Positions 1-5,832 of a stretch of DNA of 11,742 bases are shown one piece after another. Source of the DNA: Acidobacteriota bacterium (GTDB taxonomy: Bacteria > Acidobacteriota > Blastocatellia > Pyrinomonadales > Pyrinomonadaceae). The translations under genes and the position numbers were made by a program. Position 1 is the first letter of the stretch; the number at the start of each line of letters is the position of its first letter. The stretch covers positions 1 to 11,742 of the forward strand of contig JAKOSS010000284.1 of the NCBI GenBank assembly GCA_029777145.1, read 5' to 3'. The notes beneath the pieces were generated by a model. That model did not search any database. It was not told the origin of the DNA and saw nothing but the letters and a program-made list of their open reading frames with translations.

Positions 1-462
1 ATCTTCGTCCATTGCGGGGCGCTGAGCGTCGGCATTCGCGGAAAGCTCGGCCTTCCCAGCAAGTTCGATCTGAGACTTTCAAACCCGCTCGAGGTCCACA
101 AACTCGCGAGCGAATTCCCGAAAGTCAATTTTGTCATCCCGCATTTCGGGGCGGGCCTGTGGCGCGAAACGCTGATGGCAGCGGAACTGTGTCCCAATAT
201 CTACATCGACACGTCGAGCAGCAACAAATGGATGCGATACGAAGCCGCCGACCTCGATCTGCGGAAGGTTTTCGAGCGGACGCTCGCGGTCGTCGGACCG
301 CATCGACTGCTGTTCGGCACGGATTCGTCATTTTTCCCGCGCGGTTGGAACGCGGAGATTCTCGACATGCAGATCGACGCGCTGGGCAAGCTCGGAATGA
401 TCAACGCCGATGTTACCCCGATCTTCGGAGGGAATCTCTCCCGCCTCCTTGGGATCAGCTGA
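1..462 (+). CDS. Amidohydrolase (Amidohydrolase_2-type TIM barrel), C-terminal part
   Basis: The open frame runs in from the left edge and gives 153 residues ending at TGA 460-462; the start lies outside the window. Visible motifs fit the C-terminal half of a metal-dependent TIM-barrel hydrolase of the Amidohydrolase_2 family: FVHCG (His at residue 4), a strand ending in IPHFGAG (His at residue 48), and [11 protein letters not shown], whose Asp108 sits where the family has its last-strand catalytic aspartate. [11 protein letters not shown] matches the usual closing helix, where the barrel-end nucleus-type motif (GxNxxRLL) is found. There is no signal peptide or membrane segment in the visible part. 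The substrate cannot be told from this fragment; the family includes decarboxylases, hydrolases and lactonases. It is followed after 16 bases by the LarA-like gene on the same strand, so the two are probably co-transcribed. Confidence 0.85.
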   Translation: MFVHCGALSVGIRGKLGLPSKFDLRLSNPLEVHKLASEFPKVNFVIPHFGAGLWRETLMAAELCPNIYIDTSSSNKWMRYEAADLDLRKVFERTLAVVGPHRLLFGTDSSFFPRGWNAEILDMQIDALGKLGMINADVTPIFGGNLSRLLGIS

Positions 463-478
463 CCGGGTCGGAAAGAAA

Positions 479-1741
479 ATGGACATAGATCTTCGTTACG
501 GAACCGGTTCGGTCGGGTTCGGCTTTCCGGCCGGACGTTTCGACGTTCTCGACGTCGGCGGCGAAGCTCGGCCGCTGTCCGATGCGAAGATCGGCGATCG
601 TTTCGACGATCCGGTCGGATCAAGCCGCCTGGAAGATATCGTCGGGCCGGGAGAATCGGTACTGATCGTCGTTCCCGACGCGACACGACAGACCGCCAGC
701 GATTCGATCGTCAATCTGCTTGTCCGCCGGTTGATCGCGAACGGCACTTTCCCGTACGAGATCGCGATCATTTTCGCGACGGGCATCCACAGGCCGGTCA
801 CCGAGAAAGAGAAGCAGCGGTTGATCACGCCGTTCATTTACCAACGGATCAAGATTCTCGATCATCACGCGAAGGATCTCATGCGCAGCGCCGGACTCGA
901 GTCGGAGCGTTTCGCCGAATTCGGTTCGTTCGACGGTACGCCTATCGAACTCAACAGATCCGTCACCGAATATGATCACGTGATCGTCGTCGGAGGGATC
1001 AGCTTTCACTACTTCGCGGGTTTTACGGGCGGCCGGAAACTGATCTGTCCCGGACTTGCGTCGGCGGAAACGATCGCGGCGACACACCGTCTTGCGTTTG
1101 ATTTTGAGAAAAAGCGTCGGCGCGACGGCGTCGGGCCCGGATTTCTCGACGGCAACGCGGTTCACGAAGCATTCGTCGAGGTCGTCGCCAAATGTCCTCC
1201 GTCGTTTGCAGTGAACACGATCGTCGACGAATCGGGTCACGCGGTCGAAGTGATCTGCGGGAACTGGATCGAGTCTCACCGAATCGCCTGCGAAAAATTC
1301 GGGGCCGATCACTCACTCACGATCTCCGAGAAACGGCAGCTTGTGATCGTGAGTTGCGGCGGCGCACCGCACGATCTGAATCTGATCCAGGCCCACAAGG
1401 CGCTCGACGCCGCATCGCGCGCGTGCGTCGACGGCGGAACGATCGTTCTCATTGCGGAGTGCGCCGACGGTTTGGGACGGCCGGATTTTTTGAAATGGTT
1501 CGAATCGGAAAGTTCCGTCGGCATCGCCGAAAGGCTCTGTGAGCGATACGAGGTTAACGGTCAAACTGCGTGGAGCCTGCGCGAAAAGACCGAACGGTTC
1601 GACGTCCGGATGATCACCTCGCTCAATTCTGAGGTTCTTGATTTGATGGGGATCGGAAAGATTGCATCATTGAACGAAGTCGATCTGAATCGGCGCGGAT
1701 ACATCATTCGAACCGGAGCGAAGATCCTCGTCAGGGAATGA
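479..1741 (+). CDS. LarA-family nickel-dependent 2-hydroxyacid racemase homolog
   Basis: This 420-residue protein has the length and motifs of the lactate racemase LarA family (DUF2088 N-terminal domain plus C-terminal domain). LarA uses a nickel-pincer nucleotide cofactor to racemise or epimerise 2-hydroxyacids. Visible: VPDATR (61-70 region), ATGIHRP with His104, FHYFAGFTGGRKLICPG with His177 and Lys187, and ATHRL with His203. The spacing 177/187/203 equals that of His174, Lys184 and His200 in Lactobacillus plantarum LarA, where the lysine anchors the cofactor. The ATG at 479 is preferred over an in-frame ATG at 410 because it has a GGAAAG ribosome-binding sequence just upstream, avoids a long overlap with the amidohydrolase, and begins with a LarA-like N-terminus. 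The maturation genes larB, larC and larE are not in the window. The true substrate may differ from lactate. Confidence 0.88.
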   Translation: MDIDLRYGTGSVGFGFPAGRFDVLDVGGEARPLSDAKIGDRFDDPVGSSRLEDIVGPGESVLIVVPDATRQTASDSIVNLLVRRLIANGTFPYEIAIIFATGIHRPVTEKEKQRLITPFIYQRIKILDHHAKDLMRSAGLESERFAEFGSFDGTPIELNRSVTEYDHVIVVGGISFHYFAGFTGGRKLICPGLASAETIAATHRLAFDFEKKRRRDGVGPGFLDGNAVHEAFVEVVAKCPPSFAVNTIVDESGHAVEVICGNWIESHRIACEKFGADHSLTISEKRQLVIVSCGGAPHDLNLIQAHKALDAASRACVDGGTIVLIAECADGLGRPDFLKWFESESSVGIAERLCERYEVNGQTAWSLREKTERFDVRMITSLNSEVLDLMGIGKIASLNEVDLNRRGYIIRTGAKILVRE

Positions 1742-1766
1742 AAAAGCGGCGACCGAAGTCACCGCT
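1741..1766 (-). terminator. Rho-independent terminator with UUCG tetraloop
   Basis: Read on the minus strand, a 9-bp stem AGCGGTGAC / GTCGCCGCT (one G-U wobble) closes a TTCG tetraloop and is followed by a T run (1744-1741, then C). It lies 25 bases past the stop codon of the secreted-protein gene at 1792-2316. On the plus strand the stem has a C-A mismatch and no T run follows, so it mainly serves the minus-strand gene, although it overlaps the end of the LarA-like gene. Confidence 0.8.
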
Positions 1767-1791
1767 CCTGAATCTTTCGATTGTCGATCCG

Positions 1792-2316
1792 TTATTTCCT
1801 GACCTGAAACGTCCGCGCGATCGAATCGGTTTGATTGCGGATCGAAAGCAACTTTTCCCTGAAACCGGTGAAGCGGATGGTGTAGATCGTTGTCGTGTCA
1901 GCCCGCAAAAAGTACATTCGTCCGCTCATCGTGCGTCCCGATCGGATGTACTCATAATTGAAGACCGTTCCGCGGAAATTGCCGGCAAACTGTTCTTCCT
2001 TTCCGGCAACGTAGCCTTGGACGAAACGCAATTTCGTTTCCTCGTCGCCGATGATGTCCGCCATCGTTGAATCGGCTTTCACCGAAAGTTTTCGGACTTC
2101 CAGGTAACCGGAGTTGCGGTCGCCGTAAACGTACTCGACGTTCGGCTTGATCTTCGACGGCTCGGAAACCATCTTCCACGTGGAATTCGGCAGTTCGAAC
2201 GTGTAATCGACGTTCTCGTCGCTGAAAGTCGTGGACTGGGCCGACGCCGAAACCGCAATCAGAAATACGGCCGCGAACACGAAGAGCAGGCTAACTACTT
2301 TGGATCTGTTTCTCAT
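1792..2316 (-). CDS. Small secreted protein of unknown function
   Basis: This 174-residue protein has a clear export signal: basic start MRNRSK, a hydrophobic stretch at about residues 8-22, and a signal-peptidase I site after AVSASA (cleavage near residue 26). There is no lipobox cysteine. The mature part, about 148 residues, is polar, begins with sequence reading TFSDENVDYTFELPNSTWKM, and looks like a single small beta-rich domain; the opening resembles PsbP/DUF1795-like secreted domains, but I do not recognise a family with confidence. Start choice: ATG 2316-2314 has a GAGGA Shine-Dalgarno six bases upstream. It forms a monocistronic unit, with its own -10 box at 2339-2344 and a hairpin terminator at 1741-1766. 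It lies downstream of dnaN on the same strand, but a strong terminator separates them. No function is proposed. Confidence 0.8.
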   Translation of the reverse strand: MRNRSKVVSLLFVFAAVFLIAVSASAQSTTFSDENVDYTFELPNSTWKMVSEPSKIKPNVEYVYGDRNSGYLEVRKLSVKADSTMADIIGDEETKLRFVQGYVAGKEEQFAGNFRGTVFNYEYIRSGRTMSGRMYFLRADTTTIYTIRFTGFREKLLSIRNQTDSIARTFQVRK

Positions 2317-2320
2317 TCTT

Positions 2321-2344
2321 TATCCTCGGCAAAGCGCGATTATA
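2321..2344 (-). promoter_or_regulatory. Promoter -10 box and RBS of the secreted-protein gene
   Basis: On the minus strand, a perfect TATAAT (2344-2339) precedes GAGGA (2327-2323) and the ATG at 2316. A start of transcription near 2332 would give a leader of about 16 bases. At 17-bp spacing the -35 candidate reads TCGAAG, which is poor, so only the -10 element is well supported. Confidence 0.55.
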
Positions 2345-2436
2345 GTCGATATTGGGGCAAACTTCGACCCCTAAGATGCTTTGGAGATCGGCGTTCGTTG
2401 TCCGCGAAGACCCTGCGAAGCGTGTTCCGGAGCAAG

Positions 2437-2463
2437 AAAAACGGGCATTTCGCCCGTTTTTTT
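2437..2463 (-). terminator. Rho-independent terminator of dnaN
   Basis: The stem ACGGGC (2441-2446) and GCCCGT (2452-2457) encloses the loop ATTTC. It is flanked by an A run on one side (2437-2440) and a T run on the other (2458-2463), so the structure could work in both directions. The nearest gene end is dnaN, whose stop lies 24 bases upstream on the minus strand. Confidence 0.88.
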
Positions 2464-2486
2464 CCCGTACTGAATTCAATCCGGAA

Positions 2487-3668
2487 TCATATTCTGAGCG
2501 GCATCACGATGTACTTCGCGTTGTACGGAGATTCGCCGGCGACACGCAATTCCGTCTGTCCGTTCGAGTCCTTGAAACTGAACGCGATCTTCGGTTTAGT
2601 TGCCGATTCCTTGACGCGGACGGTCTCGCCGTCGTTCTCCTGCTCGGCTTCCGTTGATTCGGCGGCAGCGGCCGCGACGACGCTGAGAAACTCCTGCAAG
2701 TACTGCGAATTGAATCCGATCGAGACTTCCTCACCAAAGTACTCAGTCGCAACGCGTTCGTTGGCTTCACCCTCTTCAGAACTCTGCGCGCCGATCTCGA
2801 TCTCACCTTCACGGATCGTAAACTTCACCGATTTTGTCCGTTCATCGGCCATCAGCGCGACGCGGCGGATCGCGTTCCGCATCTCTTCGGCGTCGAATAT
2901 CGCCGTTTTGTCGTTGTCTTTCGGTAGGACCATTTCGTAATTCGGAAACGTCCCGGATAGCTTTCGGGTGATCAGCAAACGACCGTCGACCTCGAAATAA
3001 ATATGGTTCGGATCCTCGCCGAAGCTTACGTCGCCCCACGAATCGCGGGCTATTTTCACGAGTTCAAGAAGTGCCTTTTTCGGGATCAGTGCGTCCATTA
3101 CTTCCGACTGCGATTCGCCAAGTTCCCTTTCGATCAGCGCCAGACGGTGGCCGTCGGTCGTAACCATTCTCGCGACGGCGCCGTCGATCATGAACTTCGC
3201 TCCCGACAGCGTAAAGCGGGATTGCTCGTTCGTGATCGCAAAGCTCGTGTTCTGAATGAAATGATTGAAGATGTCCGCCGGGAGTTTCAGCGGCGCGCTT
3301 TTGAACGCGGGAACTTCGGGAAACTGCTCTCGCGATACGCCAGCCAGACGGAATTTGGAATTGCCGCAGCGGAGTTTGACCCAATCGTTCTCCTCTTTGA
3401 CGAAGTGAACGTCCGAAGAATCGAGAAGACGGACGATATCGAAGAGTTTTCTCGCCTGCAGGCAGATCGAACCCGGCTGCTTGATGTCGGCCTCAACCTC
3501 GCAGCGGATCGTGACGTCGAGATCGGTTCCGACGATGCGGATGTTGTTCTCTCCGACCGATTCGATCAAAATGTTCGACAAAACAGGGATCGTCGATTTC
3601 TTTTCGACAATTCCCTGGACGAATCCCAATTCATCCTTCAACGCGCTCTGCTTGATTACAAATTCCAT
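2487..3668 (-). CDS. dnaN: DNA polymerase III sliding clamp (beta subunit)
   Basis: This is the ring-shaped clamp that tethers the replicative polymerase to DNA. At 393 residues it is longer than the usual 366 or so. The N-terminal domain starts MEFVIKQSALKDEL and continues with KKSTIPVLSNILIE. LAGVSREQFPEVP (about 108-120) and TDGHRLALIER (171-181) are clamp signatures, LITRKLSGTFPNYEMVLP (232-249) leads into the third domain, and the C-terminus YIVMPLRI is the conserved end that helps form the clamp's partner-binding pocket. The extra length lies mainly at residues about 332-360, an Ala-rich then Glu-rich stretch between the last long helix (QYLQEFLSVV) and the final strands (IAFSFKD). ATG 3668 has GGAG seven to eight bases upstream (3679-3676). 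The gene lies downstream of dnaA on the same strand, with origin DNA between them, and ends at a strong terminator. Confidence 0.98.
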   Translation of the reverse strand: MEFVIKQSALKDELGFVQGIVEKKSTIPVLSNILIESVGENNIRIVGTDLDVTIRCEVEADIKQPGSICLQARKLFDIVRLLDSSDVHFVKEENDWVKLRCGNSKFRLAGVSREQFPEVPAFKSAPLKLPADIFNHFIQNTSFAITNEQSRFTLSGAKFMIDGAVARMVTTDGHRLALIERELGESQSEVMDALIPKKALLELVKIARDSWGDVSFGEDPNHIYFEVDGRLLITRKLSGTFPNYEMVLPKDNDKTAIFDAEEMRNAIRRVALMADERTKSVKFTIREGEIEIGAQSSEEGEANERVATEYFGEEVSIGFNSQYLQEFLSVVAAAAAESTEAEQENDGETVRVKESATKPKIAFSFKDSNGQTELRVAGESPYNAKYIVMPLRI

Positions 3669-3682
3669 CTTTCAACTCCGGA

Positions 3683-3694
3683 CGCCGGCCGGCG
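3683..3694. repeat. GC-rich 12-bp palindrome in the dnaN leader
   Basis: CGCCGGCCGGCG is a perfect 12-bp palindrome between the AT-rich unwinding region and the dnaN Shine-Dalgarno sequence (3679-3676). In RNA it could form a small hairpin of 4-5 pairs with a GGCC loop directly upstream of the ribosome-binding site. It might bound the unwinding zone or influence dnaN translation; both are guesses. Confidence 0.4.
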
Positions 3695-3695
3695 C

Positions 3696-3736
3696 CTTTT
3701 ACTAACTCTAATAAATCAAATTCAATTAGAAATACC
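3696..3736. other. AT-rich putative DNA unwinding element
   Basis: About forty bases made mostly of A and T, clearly richer in AT than the surrounding coding DNA. They adjoin the DnaA-trio run on its side away from the DnaA boxes, which is where strand opening is expected in a basal unwinding system. Confidence 0.6.
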
Positions 3737-3748
3737 TAGTATTAGTAG
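3737..3748 (+). promoter_or_regulatory. DnaA-trio elements (TAG TAT TAG TAG)
   Basis: Four consecutive triplets, TAG TAT TAG TAG, match the DnaA-trio pattern (3'-[G/A]AT-5' repeats) described for the bacterial basal unwinding system, in which DnaA loads onto a single strand. They are followed by TTCCC and then directly by two DnaA boxes in the TGTGG orientation, which is the order and orientation required. AT-rich DNA lies on the other side. Confidence 0.7.
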
Positions 3749-3753
3749 TTCCC

Positions 3754-3770
3754 TGTGGAAATGTGGAAAT
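3754..3770. promoter_or_regulatory. Two tandem DnaA boxes next to the trios
   Basis: TGTGGAAAT occurs twice, at 3754-3762 and 3762-3770, sharing one base. Each matches the consensus TGTGGATAA at seven of nine positions. Their closeness to the trios fits the anchoring boxes from which a DnaA filament grows towards the unwinding element. Confidence 0.7.
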
Positions 3771-3802
3771 CCCGTCCGGGAGCCCTAAAACACGAGGCGA
3801 TT

Positions 3803-3811
3803 TCATCCACA
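3803..3811. promoter_or_regulatory. DnaA box, close to consensus
   Basis: TCATCCACA matches TTATCCACA at eight of nine positions and, with 5559-5567, is one of the two best matches to the classical box in the window. Confidence 0.55.
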
Positions 3812-3864
3812 GCCACCACTGGAAAACTTGTGCAAAACCGATCACCGGTCGCGGATGCGGAAGG

Positions 3865-3910
3865 TTTTCCACGGTTTCCACAGGGGCCTTTCCGAACAGC
3901 CTGTGGAAAC
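3865..3910. promoter_or_regulatory. Cluster of three DnaA-box-like sites
   Basis: TTTTCCACG (3865-3873), GTTTCCACA (3874-3882) and, in the opposite orientation, TGTGGAAAC (3902-3910). The last two contain the window's recurrent octamer TTTCCACA and are mirror images of each other, 19 bases apart. Each matches the classical box at seven of nine positions. Confidence 0.55.
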
Positions 3911-3953
3911 TGTTGAAAACTTTGTTTAAGTAACTGAATTCAAACAACATAAT

Positions 3954-3979
3954 GAAAACGACGCATGTGGATCGTTTTC
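3954..3979. repeat. Inverted repeat around a DnaA-like box after dnaA
   Basis: Arms GAAAACGA (3954-3961) and TCGTTTTC (3972-3979) are perfectly complementary across a 10-base loop. The box-like TGTGGATCG (3966-3974) lies in the loop and right arm. It begins 17 bases past the dnaA stop codon. On the minus strand the right arm ends in TTTTC, so it might act as a weak dnaA terminator or attenuator, or as an origin structure. Confidence 0.4.
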
Positions 3980-3996
3980 CGTCGCCGCAACCGTAA

Positions 3997-5397
3997 CTAG
4001 CTGCAAAGAGTATCAATTAACTCGCTCACGACTCTGTGGAAATTCCGATCGTCCTTGATGACCGAATCGATCTTTTCGACCGAGTGCATCACGGTCGTAT
4101 GATGCTTTCCGCCGAACTCGCGTCCGATCTCCGGGAAGCTGTGCTTCGTCAATCTCTTGCAAAGATACATCGCGACCTGGCGCGGAACGGCGATCTGGCG
4201 CGAGTTGTTCTTCGACTTCAATTCGTCGACCGTGAGCTTGTAATGGCTCGCCACGGTCTTCGCGATCCTCGCCATCGTGACGCCTTCGCTTTCGTTGTCG
4301 ACGATGTTGCGCAGCGCGTCCTGGGCGAGCATCTTCGAGATCGGCAGACCGCGAAGCGACGAGATCGCGACGAGTCGGACGAGCGATCCTTCGAGCTCGC
4401 GGATGTTCGAACGGACTTTGCTGGCGATGAACATCGCGATGTCGTCAGAAAGCGGAACGCCGTCAAGATCGGCCTTTCTCTTCAGGATCGCGACCTTTGT
4501 TTCAAGATCGGGCGGTTCGATATCGGCGATCAGTCCCCATTCAAAGCGCGAATGCAGCCGCTCCTCAATCGTCGGGATCTCACGCGGCGGACAATCCGAA
4601 CTGATAACGATCTGTTTCTGATCGTTGTGCAGCGCGTTGAACGTGTGAAAGAACTCTTCCTGCGTGCGCTCCTTGCCGGCCATGAACTGAACGTCGTCCA
4701 TCAGCAGAACATCGATCGACCGGTACTTCTCGCGGAACGTCTGCGTCTTGTCGTAACGGATCGCGTTGATCAGTTCATTCATGAACTTTTCGGACGTAAT
4801 GTACGCGACGCGAAGATGGCGGTTGCGTTCTTTGATCGAATGTCCGATGGCGTGCATCAGGTGCGTCTTTCCGAGACCGACACCACCGTAGATGAATAGT
4901 GGATTGTACGTCTTGCCGGGCGACTCGGCGGCGCCGAGAGCGGCAGCATGCGCGAACTCGTTGCAGGCTCCGACCACGAACTTCTCGAACGTGTACTTCG
5001 GATTCAGCGAATTCTCGATCGGTTCGATATCGACGAAGTTGGTCGCGAGGCGTCCCGGAAGTACCTCCGCCGGCGTCGGAACGATCGGAGCCGAGAACGA
5101 CTCTTCGTCGTCATCATGCTCGGTGCTTCGTCGATCATCGGGATCGATCTGCCATTCGAGACGGTAATTCGGAAGATTCAGTTCTCGCAGCGTATGCTTG
5201 ATCATTTCCGAGTAGGTCGAACTGACCCAATCGACTGTTACGGAGCTCGCTCTGAGACGCAGGACCTGCTGGTTTTCGTCGCACCCGTCAAACTGGATGT
5301 TGCGAAACCAGGAGTCGAAGATATGCTTGTTAAGGCGTCTTTCAACAACGCTGAGAACACTTTCCCAGACCTTGTTGTTTTCTGCCGAAAATTCCAT
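3997..5397 (-). CDS. dnaA: Chromosomal replication initiator DnaA
   Basis: DnaA is the AAA+ ATPase that binds the origin and opens it. The 466 residues show all four domains: domain I (about 1-85), with the [21 protein letters not shown] helix region that contacts partner proteins; a short acidic linker (about 86-125); the AAA+ domain, with Walker [10 protein letters not shown] (171-179), Walker B LLMDDVQF (231-238), the arginine-finger region [11 protein letters not shown] (279-289) and sensor 2 NIRELEGSL (331-339); and DNA-binding domain IV, with [14 protein letters not shown] (about 399-412). The DnaA signature reads [11 protein letters not shown] (429-439), with His432 where most DnaA proteins have Asp (DHTTV). 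ATG 5397 has GGAG eight bases upstream and gives the expected N-terminus. DnaA-box-like sites lie upstream, within the 3' end (TGTGGAAAT at 4035-4043) and downstream, so autoregulation is likely. No convincing promoter was found. Confidence 0.98.
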   Translation of the reverse strand: MEFSAENNKVWESVLSVVERRLNKHIFDSWFRNIQFDGCDENQQVLRLRASSVTVDWVSSTYSEMIKHTLRELNLPNYRLEWQIDPDDRRSTEHDDDEESFSAPIVPTPAEVLPGRLATNFVDIEPIENSLNPKYTFEKFVVGACNEFAHAAALGAAESPGKTYNPLFIYGGVGLGKTHLMHAIGHSIKERNRHLRVAYITSEKFMNELINAIRYDKTQTFREKYRSIDVLLMDDVQFMAGKERTQEEFFHTFNALHNDQKQIVISSDCPPREIPTIEERLHSRFEWGLIADIEPPDLETKVAILKRKADLDGVPLSDDIAMFIASKVRSNIRELEGSLVRLVAISSLRGLPISKMLAQDALRNIVDNESEGVTMARIAKTVASHYKLTVDELKSKNNSRQIAVPRQVAMYLCKRLTKHSFPEIGREFGGKHHTTVMHSVEKIDSVIKDDRNFHRVVSELIDTLCS

Positions 5398-5558
5398 TGA
5401 ATGCGCTCCAAAATTTTGTCAGTTTCCGAAAAAAAATGACGTTTAAGCACAACTTCGCAAAACGTGTGTTTGTGAGTCTTGTTAAAGCAGTTTATGAGCT
5501 AGCGAGAAACCTTTTTGTTTTGGGCACTTTTCGGGATTTCGAAGCGACCATGATAAAG

Positions 5559-5592
5559 TTTTCCACAAGGATTTCCACAGAGATGTGGAAAC
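5559..5592. promoter_or_regulatory. Three clustered DnaA boxes upstream of dnaA
   Basis: TTTTCCACA (5559-5567, eight of nine positions match TTATCCACA), ATTTCCACA (5571-5579) and the inverted TGTGGAAAC (5584-5592). The first two starts are 12 bases apart, close to one helical turn. All three contain the octamer TTTCCACA on one strand. Confidence 0.65.
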
Positions 5593-5603
5593 TTGCTTAA
5601 AAG

Positions 5604-5620
5604 TTAAAGTACAACTTTAA
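5604..5620. repeat. AT-rich inverted repeat next to the upstream boxes
   Basis: TTAAAGT (5604-5610) and ACTTTAA (5614-5620) are perfect inverted arms around ACA, within an AT-rich stretch that follows the three DnaA boxes. It could be a regulator site or simply part of easily melted DNA. Confidence 0.4.
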
Positions 5621-5704
5621 GCTTAATGTTTTCAACACTTTACAAGAATTTAGTTCATCAGAAACGGGTCACAGACTAACATAAAGAACTACCGTTTGCA
5701 AGTG

Positions 5705-5713
5705 ATTTCCACA
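5705..5713. promoter_or_regulatory. Isolated DnaA box
   Basis: ATTTCCACA is a further copy of the recurrent octamer, 16 bp before the possible -35 of the NuiA-like gene. If bound, it could link that gene's expression to DnaA; this is inference. Confidence 0.5.
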
Positions 5714-5720
5714 GCAAAAA

Positions 5721-5748
5721 TTGAAAGGGTTCCGTGTCTCTGTAACGT
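5721..5748 (+). promoter_or_regulatory. Possible promoter of the NuiA-like gene
   Basis: TTGAAA (5721-5726) and TAACGT (5743-5748) are 16 bp apart. They would start RNA near 5755, leaving a leader of about 78 bases. Both hexamers deviate from consensus, so this is tentative. Confidence 0.3.
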
Positions 5749-5832
5749 CCTTTTTCGCCAGTGATTTGGCGTGAAATTCGAAGTCATTTCGGACACCTGC
5801 GACGGCGGAATTGAGGTCAAAAACGGCAAAAA

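Larger units (their letters stand above)
3669..3996. other. dnaA-dnaN intergenic region: main candidate oriC
   Basis: These 328 non-coding bases hold no gene that I can see. In the direction dnaA to dnaN it contains: a hairpin with a box-like element (3954-3979); boxes at 3902-3910, 3874-3882, 3865-3873 and 3803-3811; two tandem boxes at 3754-3770; DnaA trios at 3737-3748; AT-rich DNA at about 3696-3736; and a GC palindrome at 3683-3694 just before the dnaN ribosome-binding site. Boxes towards dnaA and the unwinding region towards dnaN is the same polarity as in Bacillus subtilis. That this is the working origin is inferred from the arrangement; no activity can be seen from sequence. Confidence 0.8.
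5398..5832. other. dnaA upstream region: second origin box cluster and divergent promoters
   Basis: These 435 bases between dnaA and the divergent NuiA-like gene contain no gene that I can support. They hold DnaA boxes at 5559-5592 and 5705-5713, and a very AT-rich stretch at about 5593-5665 with a TTAAAGT / ACTTTAA inverted repeat (5604-5620). They must also contain the dnaA promoter on the minus strand, which I could not place with confidence. AGTGATTT occurs at 5701-5708 and again at 5760-5767. I see no DnaA trios here. The region would be the upstream half of a bipartite origin or the dnaA autoregulatory region. Confidence 0.65.

Noticed and set aside
410..478. Earlier in-frame ATG for the LarA-like protein
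   Set aside because: It would overlap the amidohydrolase gene by 53 bases and add a low-quality N-terminus; the ATG at 479 has a ribosome-binding sequence and matches the family start.
2352..2657. + strand frames starting in the gap before dnaN (2352 and 2398)
   Set aside because: They run through the dnaN terminator hairpin and then mirror the dnaN 3' end; no domain or ribosome-binding site supports them.
3003..3788. Long + strand open frame (261 codons) opposite dnaN and running into the origin gap
   Set aside because: Antisense shadow of dnaN; the product is Arg/Asp-rich with no family resemblance, and it would run across the DnaA trios and boxes.
4036..4899. Long + strand open frame (287 codons) opposite dnaA
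   Set aside because: It mirrors the dnaA coding frame, has a low-complexity Arg/Asp-rich product with no recognisable domain, and dnaA itself is unambiguous.
3669..5832. Dam/SeqA-type origin control suggested by frequent GATC in the window
   Set aside because: GATC is frequent in the coding DNA, where Asp and Ile codon choice can explain it. The non-coding origin regions hold only two (3840 and 3970) in the dnaA-dnaN gap and none in 5398-5832.
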